Assembly: GCA_017503445.1 (NCBI GenBank)
Contig: JAFVTB010000132.1
Coordinates: 1-5,815, forward strand
Direction of reading: 5' to 3'
Source of the DNA: Clostridia bacterium
GTDB taxonomy: Bacteria > Bacillota > Clostridia > Christensenellales > UBA1242
DNA: 5,815 nt
How positions within the stretch are numbered: the stretch's first letter is position 1; the number at the start of each line of letters is the position of its first letter. Positions 1-5,538 of the stretch are shown piece by piece. The notes beneath the pieces are model-generated. The model was given only the letters and a program-made list of their open reading frames with translations. It was not told the origin of the DNA and made no database searches. The translations under genes were made by a program, and so were the position numbers.

Positions 1-69
1 ATATAAAAAATAAATACATTTTTTAATTAAAAATATATTTATTTTAAAATAAAATTTTTTTTATTTTTT
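1..69. other. A/T-only intergenic tract with nested palindromes, possible weak terminator
   Basis: Up to position 74 this stretch has only one non-A/T base (C at 17). It lies just downstream of the minus-strand surface-protein gene, whose TAA is at 70-72. Visible symmetries are a 14-bp palindrome at 20-33, a 16-bp palindrome at 38-53, and a 9-bp A:U inverted repeat (46-54 with 59-67) with a 4-base loop. The last is followed on the plus strand by more T's (68-71). It could act as a weak, possibly bidirectional transcription stop, because no GC-stem hairpin exists here. That role is inference; an A/T-only stem is thermodynamically weak. No gene is visible, and what lies to the left is outside the window. 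Confidence 0.4.
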
Positions 70-1440
70 TTATTCGCTGACTATGGTTATCACAAGTGTT
101 TTTGAAATTGGTTTTTCGTCAATAATTTTTGAAAATTCAATGCTTAAACTGCCCACAGTTTTGGAAAGATATATTGTGTATGTCAAAAAGTTTGCGCCAC
201 CAAATTCAAACGAAGGTTCGCCTGCGGGTGTATACAACATGCCACTTTCATCATTAATGTTTGCATTTATGTCTTCAAGTTCGCCGCCAAAATTATCCAG
301 CCCAACATTAATGGTGATTGAAACAAAGTTTTCGGCAACATTTGCAATGTTAAGTGAAAGATTTGCGCCACTAAGCGTGATGTCATTTCCAAAATTTTTA
401 GCGGTGAAACTGTTAAGCGCAAAGGTGAATTCGGGAAGTTGCCCAAGTTGAATATTCACGGGAATTTCATAAGTCACCTCGCCATCAATTTTAACCCACA
501 GCTTTGCCATTCCAACCGCTTGGGCGGTGATTTTGTTGTTTGTGATTGTGAAAATGTTTTTGTTTGAACTTTCAAATTCCAATATGTAATTTTGCGCATA
601 AAGCGGCAAAACGGTGAAGTTTTGCAAAAGATATTCCGCACTTTCAGATAAATCAATGTCAATTTTGTTTGGCAAACCAGAAATTCCCGTTGGCGAGACA
701 TATTTGCACACAAATGTCACTGATTTTGATGTGCCAGAGCCATCTTGGGTATAGAAGTTAAACATTGATGCGCCCGCGCTTTTTGGCGCCAGGCGATATG
801 GCGCTTCATTGCCCAAAAGTTGTAAATGTCCGCTTTCGGCAACGCTTACGGCAAAGTTTGCGCCCGGGTGGGTGGTTGAATATGGCATCACCCAAAGCTC
901 GCTTGGAAAACCATCCAAAAGTGCCGCATTTTTGTATTGAGACGGTATAATATAAATGGAATTATTGCTTGCATAAAAGTCTGTAAATGGCCCTGTGGGG
1001 CTGGTGGCAATCTTTAAATTAAGTGAATCCGCCTGGATATATTCCCGTGCGTGATACATCATTTTGGCAGTTTCAAAATTATCACTTTGAATTGCAAAAT
1101 AAAAATCTGTTCCGCTTGTGATTTGAAAAGAAATTTCAATTCCCGTTGCAATATCTGTGGAATTGACAAACACATTGCCAGAATGTTCAACATATGGATT
1201 TTCAAATGCCACATTTTTGGTGTTGGAGATTTTTATTTTATAAACCTCGTATGTTGGGTCATTGGAAACATATTTATAATTGGATAAAAACTCGCCGTTT
1301 GAATCAGTTATTGTGGTGAAGATGATTTCGTCTTTGGAAAATTTTGGGTTGTGGTTTGGAGATGCAGTTAGGATAAATATTACAGCCGCTGCGGCAGCAA
1401 CCGCAATAATAATGCCGATAATCAAAATAATTCTTTTCAT
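70..1440 (-). CDS. Membrane-anchored extracytoplasmic protein with bacterial Ig-like (Big_2-type) domain
   Basis: 456 residues, function not recognised. Residues 1-3 are basic (MKR), followed by a strongly hydrophobic stretch at about 4-25 and then a polar, Asn/Ser/Thr-rich region. This is a signal anchor or an uncleaved/cleaved signal peptide. There is no lipobox Cys, so it is not a lipoprotein; the only cysteine is at 255. Residues about 268-332 resemble a Big_2 Ig-like domain: a beta-rich start, then SSNKNIFTI, then KITAQAVGMAKLWVKIDG, matching the family's Ser-Ser-Asn, Ile-Thr-Ala and Val-Gly-x-Ala pattern. The flanks (about 30-250 and 335-456) are beta-rich with aromatic and Asn residues and may be further beta-sandwich modules, but I cannot name them. 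No LPxTG sorting motif or C-terminal membrane helix is seen. An in-frame TAG five codons upstream makes the ATG at 1440 the only sensible start, yet it lacks a Shine-Dalgarno. It is likely a surface or envelope-attached adhesion or structural protein; this is inferred from architecture only. Confidence 0.85.
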   Translation of the reverse strand: MKRIILIIGIIIAVAAAAAVIFILTASPNHNPKFSKDEIIFTTITDSNGEFLSNYKYVSNDPTYEVYKIKISNTKNVAFENPYVEHSGNVFVNSTDIATGIEISFQITSGTDFYFAIQSDNFETAKMMYHAREYIQADSLNLKIATSPTGPFTDFYASNNSIYIIPSQYKNAALLDGFPSELWVMPYSTTHPGANFAVSVAESGHLQLLGNEAPYRLAPKSAGASMFNFYTQDGSGTSKSVTFVCKYVSPTGISGLPNKIDIDLSESAEYLLQNFTVLPLYAQNYILEFESSNKNIFTITNNKITAQAVGMAKLWVKIDGEVTYEIPVNIQLGQLPEFTFALNSFTAKNFGNDITLSGANLSLNIANVAENFVSITINVGLDNFGGELEDINANINDESGMLYTPAGEPSFEFGGANFLTYTIYLSKTVGSLSIEFSKIIDEKPISKTLVITIVSE

Positions 1441-1449
1441 CTTTAGGAT

Positions 1450-1479
1450 ATTCTAGCACGATTGAAGCCCCAGCACCAA
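1450..1479 (-). promoter_or_regulatory. Candidate extended -10 promoter for the Ig-domain protein gene, implying a near-leaderless mRNA
   Basis: Read on the minus strand, TAGAAT (1450-1455) matches TATAAT at 5 of 6 bases. It is preceded by TG plus one base, the extended -10 motif. A weak -35, TTGGTG (1474-1479), lies 18 bp upstream. Only 9 bases separate the -10 from the ATG at 1440, so transcription would start within about 1-3 bases of the start codon. The promoter lies just beyond the terminator of the preceding gene, which supports independent transcription. Confidence 0.5.
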
Positions 1480-1493
1480 ACAAAAAATGCCGT

Positions 1494-1518
1494 AAAAAAA
1501 ACAAGCGTTGTGCTTGTT
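1494..1518 (-). terminator. Rho-independent terminator after the zinc-ribbon gene
   Basis: On the minus strand a perfect 7-bp stem AACAAGC/GCTTGTT with the 5-base loop ACAAC is followed by an uninterrupted run of T's (the complement of A1494-A1501). The two bottom bases of the stem use the last two bases of the TAA stop codon at 1517-1519, so termination is placed immediately behind translation. This ends the dnaG-rpoD-zinc-ribbon transcription unit before the next gene's promoter. Confidence 0.9.
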
Positions 1519-2215
1519 ATTTCAAATATATTATTCTGTGGCAACTTTCGCATTCCAAAAAACCGTCTTTTTTCAGTTTTTCAATTTGTGCCATTGGCAA
1601 TTCCATCATGCACCCGCCGCAACTGTTGTCACGCATTGGCACAACAACAGGGAAAATTCTGTCGGCGCGCTTTGCTTTATATTTTTTCAAAAATGTTTGG
1701 TCAAGCCCACTTTCAAGGGTTGCAAGTTTTGATGAAAGTTGTTCAATTTGTGGCAAAATTTGTTGTTGCAATGCCAAAAGATTGTTTTTGTGCATGCTGT
1801 GTTTTTGTTTTGCATGGTTATAATTTTGTTTTGCGTTTTCATATTCAGACAAGATTGCGTTCACCTTGTCGGCGATTTGCATAATGCGTTTTTCAATGTT
1901 TGCCAAAAAGCCCGCAATGTTGTTAAGTTGCTTTACACAAGCGGCATATTCTTCTTCTGAAAGTGATTGTTCTTTTTTTGCTGCAAGATTGTTCATTGTT
2001 GCAATTGCATCTTGGGAACTTTTTTGCATTTTTTGATATTCATTCACAGAATTTTCTGCTTCTTTTTCAAGGTTTGCAGATGTTGTTTGTGTTTCTTTCA
2101 CCAATTTTTGCAAACCTTCAATGGCTTTTTGGTCTGGACTGTTGGCAAGTTGTTGTTCAAGTTTTCTGATTTCATTATCCAAACTTTGAAATTCCAAAAT
2201 TTTTTCGATGTTCAT
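1517..2215 (-). CDS. Coiled-coil protein with C-terminal C4 zinc ribbon (DUF164 / CdsZ family)
   Basis: 232 residues, a typical length for the family. Residues 1 to about 180 are charged, Gln/Glu/Lys/Ala-rich and helical with heptad-like spacing, consistent with a long antiparallel coiled-coil hairpin. The C-terminus carries a zinc ribbon with ligands C199, C202 (CGGC) and C222, C225 (CESC), ending in the family-typical RIIY. Members in Helicobacter (HP0958/FlgZ) and Chlamydia (CdsZ) are linked to flagellar or type III secretion biogenesis and RNA or protein binding. In Bacillota the function is not established, and no secretion genes are present here. It is a common neighbour of rpoD in Gram-positive genomes. 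The start is set by a strong AAGGAG at 2221-2226, five bases before the ATG. It lies 33 bp after rpoD in the same direction, so it is probably co-transcribed, possibly with its own internal promoter too. Confidence 0.9.
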   Translation of the reverse strand: MNIEKILEFQSLDNEIRKLEQQLANSPDQKAIEGLQKLVKETQTTSANLEKEAENSVNEYQKMQKSSQDAIATMNNLAAKKEQSLSEEEYAACVKQLNNIAGFLANIEKRIMQIADKVNAILSEYENAKQNYNHAKQKHSMHKNNLLALQQQILPQIEQLSSKLATLESGLDQTFLKKYKAKRADRIFPVVVPMRDNSCGGCMMELPMAQIEKLKKDGFLECESCHRIIYLK

Positions 2216-2236
2216 AGATTCTCCTTAAGTTTCCAT

Positions 2237-2265
2237 AGTGTAGCACAATTAATCGCGAAAGTCCA
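2237..2265 (-). promoter_or_regulatory. Possible internal promoter in front of the zinc-ribbon gene
   Basis: On the minus strand TACACT (2237-2242, 4 of 6 to TATAAT) is preceded by TG plus one base, an extended -10. TGGACT (2260-2265, 4 of 6 to TTGACA) lies 17 bp upstream, overlapping the 3' end of rpoD. The core GTGCTA-A--TAT is shared with the candidate promoter of the Ig-domain gene. It would give a leader of about 15 bases that still contains the AAGGAG site. The matches are modest, so this is tentative. Confidence 0.3.
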
Positions 2266-3307
2266 CAAGTTTTTTTGAACGGCTTGGGTGGCGCAGTTTG
2301 CGAAGTGCTTTCGCTTCGATTTGGCGTATGCGTTCGCGGGTTACATTAAATTCTTTCCCCACTTCTTCAAGTGTGCGGGTGTGTCCATCTTCAAGCCCAT
2401 AACGAAGTTTGATAACTTTTTGTTCACGCGGTGTCAAAGTGTCGATGATTTCCGCAAGTTGTTCACGCAGCATATTTTCGGTGGCACATTCCACAGGTGA
2501 TTTGATTGTTTCATCTTCAATGAAATCTGCAAGTTTGCTGTCTTCTTCCTCACCAACGGTGGTTTCCAAACTAACAGGGTCTTGAGAGATTTTTTCAATC
2601 TCGCAAACTTTTTCTTCGGTGATGCCCATAAGTTCTGCAATTTCGGCATTTGTTGGGTCAGTTCCATTTTTCTTAAGCAGCATAAGTTTTGCGCGGCGAA
2701 GTTTTGAAATGGTTTCCACCATATGCACAGGGATGCGGATTGTTCTTGCTTGGTCACTCATTGCACGGGTGATTGATTGACGAATCCAGCATGTGGCATA
2801 TGTTGAAAATCTGAAGCCGCGGCTGTAGTCAAACTTTTCAACCGCCTTCAAAAGCCCCATATTGCCTTCTTGGATAAGGTCCAAAAGTTGCATTTTTCCA
2901 TTGCCCATATAACGCTTTGCAATGCTGACAACCAATCTTAGGTTTGATTCAGAAAGCAAACTGCATGCTTCCTGGTCGCCCTCGTGGCAACGCTTTGCAA
3001 GGTCATATTCTTCTTCTGCGGTTAAAAGGCGTGATTTGCCAATTTCACTTAAATAAACTTTCACAGGGTCATTCACGCTTACGCGCACATCGGCCATAAG
3101 GTCGTCCAAGTTTTCAAGGTGTTCGGTTTGTGTGCGGATGATTTTGATGCCCAACCCCTCAAGTTTTTTCAAAATTTCTTCAATATCACTTGCAGAGGCA
3201 TCATATTTCAACAGTCGTGTGCCAACATCTTCTTCATTGATGGCACCTTTTTTCATTGCAATATCAATCAGGCGCTTAACTTCCAAATCAATTTTTTCTT
3301 TATTCAT
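2249..3307 (-). CDS. rpoD: Primary (housekeeping) RNA polymerase sigma factor RpoD/SigA
   Basis: 352 residues, the size of Gram-positive SigA and much shorter than E. coli sigma-70 because the non-conserved insert is absent. It recruits core RNA polymerase to -35/-10 promoters. Visible in order: a short region 1.1 (about 1-57); region 1.2 from about 79 (DPVKVYLSEIG); region 2.1-2.2 core-binding (NLRLVVSIAKRY, then DLIQEGN near 143-149); regions 2.3-2.4, the -10 recognition and melting helix (about 163-190); region 3 (TIRIPVHMVETI onward); and region 4.2, a -35-binding helix-turn-helix near the C-terminus (TLEEVGKEFNVTRERIRQIE). Two oddities occur. The melting-region pair that is normally Trp-Trp (W433/W434 in E. 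coli) reads Cys173-Trp174. Relative to the usual Bacillus and E. coli spacing there is also one extra residue between helices 2.1 and 2.2 (GNGKMQLLDL). The start overlaps the dnaG stop by one base (TAATG). AGGAG at 3315-3319, inside the end of dnaG, is the ribosome binding site, so translation is probably coupled. Confidence 0.98.
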   Translation of the reverse strand: MNKEKIDLEVKRLIDIAMKKGAINEEDVGTRLLKYDASASDIEEILKKLEGLGIKIIRTQTEHLENLDDLMADVRVSVNDPVKVYLSEIGKSRLLTAEEEYDLAKRCHEGDQEACSLLSESNLRLVVSIAKRYMGNGKMQLLDLIQEGNMGLLKAVEKFDYSRGFRFSTYATCWIRQSITRAMSDQARTIRIPVHMVETISKLRRAKLMLLKKNGTDPTNAEIAELMGITEEKVCEIEKISQDPVSLETTVGEEEDSKLADFIEDETIKSPVECATENMLREQLAEIIDTLTPREQKVIKLRYGLEDGHTRTLEEVGKEFNVTRERIRQIEAKALRKLRHPSRSKKLVDFRD

Positions 3308-5079
3308 TAAATATCTCCTAACTTTTTATTTTTCAGTTGTTTATCAATCTCTGCAATTTGCGCCAAAATTTCGCGCCGTTTTGCATTGTCAATTTCTTCC
3401 TTATATTGTTTACTTAAAGTATTCTTTCTAAACTTCAACTCATTTTCCACCATTTGCCAAACGCAGTTTTCAAAATATTCTTTTGGTGCGGTGATGTCCT
3501 TAAATTCAAAATTGATTACATCATCAATGATTTTATCGTTTTCAACATCAAAAATGTCATAAACCTGCGCCACGCGGAAATCGGGATTTTGAATGATATA
3601 CTGATAAAGTTTTCGCAAGCTTGGATTTGTGATAAATTGCGCCAAATTTGTTTTCGTTGTGGCAAAATCTTTTTTGAAAAGCATTGCCGCCAAAACAAAC
3701 TTAACTGCCTTAACATTGGCATCAAGTTCTGTGGCGGGCTTTGGTTGAACTTCAGCGGTTTTTTCGGTTTTTTCTGGTGCATTGGAAAGGTCGCGCCGCA
3801 AAAAGTCCACAGATACACCCGTGATTTTCCTTATTTCTTCCAAATAAATTTCCTTTTGTGCGGCTTCGGGAAGTTTTGAAACCACCGCCAATGCTTCTTT
3901 CAAAAACTTGGCTTTTTCATCAAGTTTTGAAATATCATATTTGTTTTTCAAAACAAAGATTTGAAAGGCGGTTGGCGTCAGGGCATTTTCCAAAATGGTT
4001 TTAAGTTTTTCCGCACCGTTTTGGTGCAAAAATTCGTCAGGGTCTTGCCCATTGGGAATCACGGCAACTTTCACGGCAAACTCGGGCATTTCGGCAAACA
4101 CTTCCAAAGTGCGAAGTGCCGCTTTTTGCCCTGCGCTGTCGCCATCCAAACACAAAATTGCATTATCTGCAAGGCGTTTCAGTTCACGAAGGTGATCTTT
4201 CGTCACGGCCGTGCCAAGGCACGCCACCGCGTTTTCAAATCCAAAACGATGCATTGTGATAACATCAAATTGCCCTTCCACCAAAATCACGGTGTCAATC
4301 CCATGTTCTTGCTTATATCTTTTCAAAAGGTTTATGCCATAAACCGCGCGGCTTTTGTTGAAAACTTGGGTTGCGGAAGTGTTTTTGTATTTCATATGGT
4401 CTGCGCCCGCAAGGTCGCGCCCCGAAAAGCCAATGCAATCGCCCTGCGCATTCACGATTGGGAACACAAGACGCCCTTTCAAAAAGTCATACGCGCGGCC
4501 TGATTTGCCAATCTCACACACGCCGGCAGCTTTCATTTGTTCATCGTTATAACCTTGCTGTCTTAACTTTCCAACAATGCTGTCATAATCGGGGGAGTAT
4601 CCAAGTTCAAACTTGTCCAGTTCGCGCTTTGTTAATTTCCGTTTTTTTATGTATTCCTGCGCGGGTTTTGCGCTTGAAAAATAAAGGGATTGTTTATAAA
4701 ATTCTTTTGCAAAATTCAAAATCTTAAGTGAAGTGTCTTTTTCGCGTTTTGCTTTAAGATATTTTTCATTGTCTTGCATGGCGGGCATTTCCATGCCTGC
4801 GTTTTCGGCAAGCACGCGCACGGCATCATGATATTCCAAATTTTCAAACTTGCGCAAAAATGTGATCACATCGCCACTTTCGCCACAGCCAAAGCAATGA
4901 TAAAACTGCTCGAACTCATTTATGCAAAAAGAAGGTGTTTTTTCATGGTGAAAAGGGCAGCAGCCCCAAAACTTGTTTCCCTTCTTTTCAAGCCGAACAT
5001 ATTTCCCGATGATATTCACAATGTCGTTCTTGGCCTTCACCTTTTCGATAAAGTCCGCCCCAAAAATGTTTTCTTTCAT
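3307..5079 (-). CDS. dnaG: DNA primase DnaG
   Basis: 590 residues, normal length. It synthesises the RNA primers for leading-strand initiation and Okazaki fragments, acting with the replicative helicase at the fork. In order: the N-terminal CHC2 zinc domain with ligands C41, H44, C62 and C65 (CPFH and HCFGC); the RNA-polymerase catalytic core (about 110-370) with GRLVFPI near 212 and IGFSGRDL near 226; and the TOPRIM fold with the catalytic Glu in VEGQFDV (E268) and the metal-binding DGDSAG (D312, D314), matching E265, D309 and D311 of E. coli. After a charged, Pro/Glu/Lys-rich linker (about 433-450) comes a divergent helical C-terminal domain (about 455-590), expected to bind the DnaB-type helicase. 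The start at 5079 has AGGG five bases upstream, and the N-terminus aligns with family starts. All key residues are present and no truncation is seen. It is encoded directly upstream of rpoD with a 1-base stop/start overlap, the standard dnaG-rpoD order. Confidence 0.98.
   Translation of the reverse strand: MKENIFGADFIEKVKAKNDIVNIIGKYVRLEKKGNKFWGCCPFHHEKTPSFCINEFEQFYHCFGCGESGDVITFLRKFENLEYHDAVRVLAENAGMEMPAMQDNEKYLKAKREKDTSLKILNFAKEFYKQSLYFSSAKPAQEYIKKRKLTKRELDKFELGYSPDYDSIVGKLRQQGYNDEQMKAAGVCEIGKSGRAYDFLKGRLVFPIVNAQGDCIGFSGRDLAGADHMKYKNTSATQVFNKSRAVYGINLLKRYKQEHGIDTVILVEGQFDVITMHRFGFENAVACLGTAVTKDHLRELKRLADNAILCLDGDSAGQKAALRTLEVFAEMPEFAVKVAVIPNGQDPDEFLHQNGAEKLKTILENALTPTAFQIFVLKNKYDISKLDEKAKFLKEALAVVSKLPEAAQKEIYLEEIRKITGVSVDFLRRDLSNAPEKTEKTAEVQPKPATELDANVKAVKFVLAAMLFKKDFATTKTNLAQFITNPSLRKLYQYIIQNPDFRVAQVYDIFDVENDKIIDDVINFEFKDITAPKEYFENCVWQMVENELKFRKNTLSKQYKEEIDNAKRREILAQIAEIDKQLKNKKLGDI
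3315..3319 (-). promoter_or_regulatory. rpoD ribosome binding site embedded in the 3' end of dnaG
   Basis: AGGAG on the minus strand lies 7 bases before the rpoD ATG and inside the last codons of dnaG. Ribosomes finishing dnaG cover this site, so rpoD translation is likely coupled to or boosted by termination on dnaG. Confidence 0.85.
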
Positions 5080-5112
5080 TCAATCCCTAAAAATTTCAAT
5101 AAAAAAAGTGTC

Positions 5113-5144
5113 TTTATACTAAACTTATTCGACACCAATTTCAA
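5113..5144 (-). promoter_or_regulatory. Weak candidate promoter for dnaG
   Basis: In the gap between rpsU and dnaG, the minus strand reads TTGAAA (5139-5144) and, 17 bp downstream, TAGTAT (5116-5121). A better -10 by sequence, TATAAA (5113-5118), sits at a poor 20-bp spacing from the same -35. Either would allow dnaG-rpoD transcription separate from rpsU. Both matches are imperfect and the region is so A/T-rich that chance matches are expected. The alternative is readthrough from the rpsU promoter. Confidence 0.35.
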
Positions 5145-5152
5145 ATTTCCTT

Positions 5153-5170
5153 TATTTTTTTAAAAAAATA
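5153..5170 (-). terminator. 18-bp A/T-only perfect palindrome just after rpsU, possible weak terminator or attenuator
   Basis: Seven T's followed by seven A's, flanked by TA on both sides, form an uninterrupted perfect palindrome. It begins one base beyond the rpsU stop codon (TAA at 5171-5173). In E. coli a terminator between rpsU and dnaG lowers dnaG expression, and a similar role could be imagined here. However, this palindrome has no GC pairs and no natural loop, so efficient termination is doubtful. Confidence 0.25.
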
Positions 5171-5356
5171 TTAGTTTCCGCGTTTGCGTGCTTTCTTTCT
5201 TGCTGCTTCGCTTTTCATTTTCTTTGCAACAGAAGGTTTATAGTATGCTTCTTTTCTGCGGATATCGCCGATAATGCCATCTTTTTGACATTTGCGTTTA
5301 AAACGTTTGATTGCGCTTTCAACGCTTTCGTTTTCGCCAACTTTAACCATTGTCAT
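5171..5356 (-). CDS. rpsU: 30S ribosomal protein S21 (bS21)
   Basis: 61 residues, close to the 57-70 typical for bS21. It is a small basic protein of the 30S subunit that sits near the anti-Shine-Dalgarno end of 16S rRNA and helps initiation on mRNAs. The family pattern is clear: VKVGENESVESAIKRFKRKC at the N-terminus, then RRKEAYYKPS, then a Lys/Arg/Ala-rich tail (KKMKSEAARKKARKR). Two possible starts exist, ATG at 5356 and ATG at 5350. The first is preferred because GGTGGTGA (5366-5373) lies 9 bases upstream. It is the first gene of the minus-strand cluster, with a strong promoter of its own and 91 bp before dnaG. Confidence 0.97.
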   Translation of the reverse strand: MTMVKVGENESVESAIKRFKRKCQKDGIIGDIRRKEAYYKPSVAKKMKSEAARKKARKRGN

Positions 5357-5365
5357 AGCCGATTT

Positions 5366-5373
5366 TCACCACC
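5366..5373 (-). promoter_or_regulatory. rpsU ribosome binding site (decides the start)
   Basis: GGTGGTGA on the minus strand matches the GGAGGTGA complement of the 16S rRNA 3' end with one mismatch. It lies 9 bases before the ATG at 5356 and 15 before the in-frame ATG at 5350, which favours the upstream start. Confidence 0.6.
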
Positions 5374-5397
5374 CTTTAAGACCAAATATTGTTATAT

Positions 5398-5425
5398 ATT
5401 ATATACATCTAATAAAAAAAGTCAA
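5398..5425 (-). promoter_or_regulatory. Sigma-70-type promoter for rpsU
   Basis: On the minus strand TTGACT (5420-5425, 5 of 6 to TTGACA) is followed, after 16 bp, by a perfect TATAAT (5398-5403). Transcription should start near 5391, giving a leader of about 35 bases to the rpsU ATG. A/T tracts lie on the upstream side. This is the strongest promoter candidate on the minus strand, as expected for a ribosomal protein gene, and may feed dnaG-rpoD by readthrough. Confidence 0.8.
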
Positions 5426-5488
5426 TACTTTTTTCCCACTTTTTTCTTAACTGTTCAAAAACAATCAAATTTCGCTGGAAAATGCACC

Positions 5489-5516
5489 TTGATAAATCCA
5501 TGCATTGTGATATAAT
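5489..5516 (+). promoter_or_regulatory. Strong extended -10 promoter for the plus-strand gene
   Basis: TTGATA (5489-5494, 5 of 6 to TTGACA), a 16-bp spacer, and a perfect TATAAT (5511-5516) preceded by TG plus one base (5508-5510). The expected start of transcription is about 5523, leaving a very short leader of about 16 bases that contains AAAGGGG and then the ATG at 5539. It is arranged back to back with the rpsU promoter, with about 63 bp between the two -35 boxes. Confidence 0.85.
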
Positions 5517-5538
5517 GCCCACAAAAGGGGATTTTTTT

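Noticed and set aside
83..451. 122-codon plus-strand open frame antisense to the 3' end of the Ig-domain gene
   Set aside because: No initiation signals are seen, and the opposite strand encodes a coherent secreted protein with a recognisable domain.
1462..1884. 140-codon plus-strand open frame across the terminator and antisense to the zinc-ribbon gene
   Set aside because: It starts inside an intergenic promoter/terminator region without a ribosome binding site, and its Cys/Phe-rich product is typical of reverse-complemented Lys/Gln/Ala-rich coiled-coil DNA.
3961..4503. 180-codon plus-strand open frame antisense to dnaG
   Set aside because: It lies opposite the conserved catalytic core of primase, has no promoter or ribosome binding site, and its protein is low-quality (Phe/His/Lys-rich). 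It is a by-product of dnaG codon usage.
5446..5462. Short inverted repeat (TGTT/AACA) between the divergent promoters as an operator
   Set aside because: The arms are only 4 bp in A/T-rich DNA, so this is expected by chance.
5357..5538. Riboswitch or small RNA in the divergent region
   Set aside because: The leader lengths implied by the two promoters (about 35 and 16 bases) leave no room for a structured leader, and no stable hairpin is visible.
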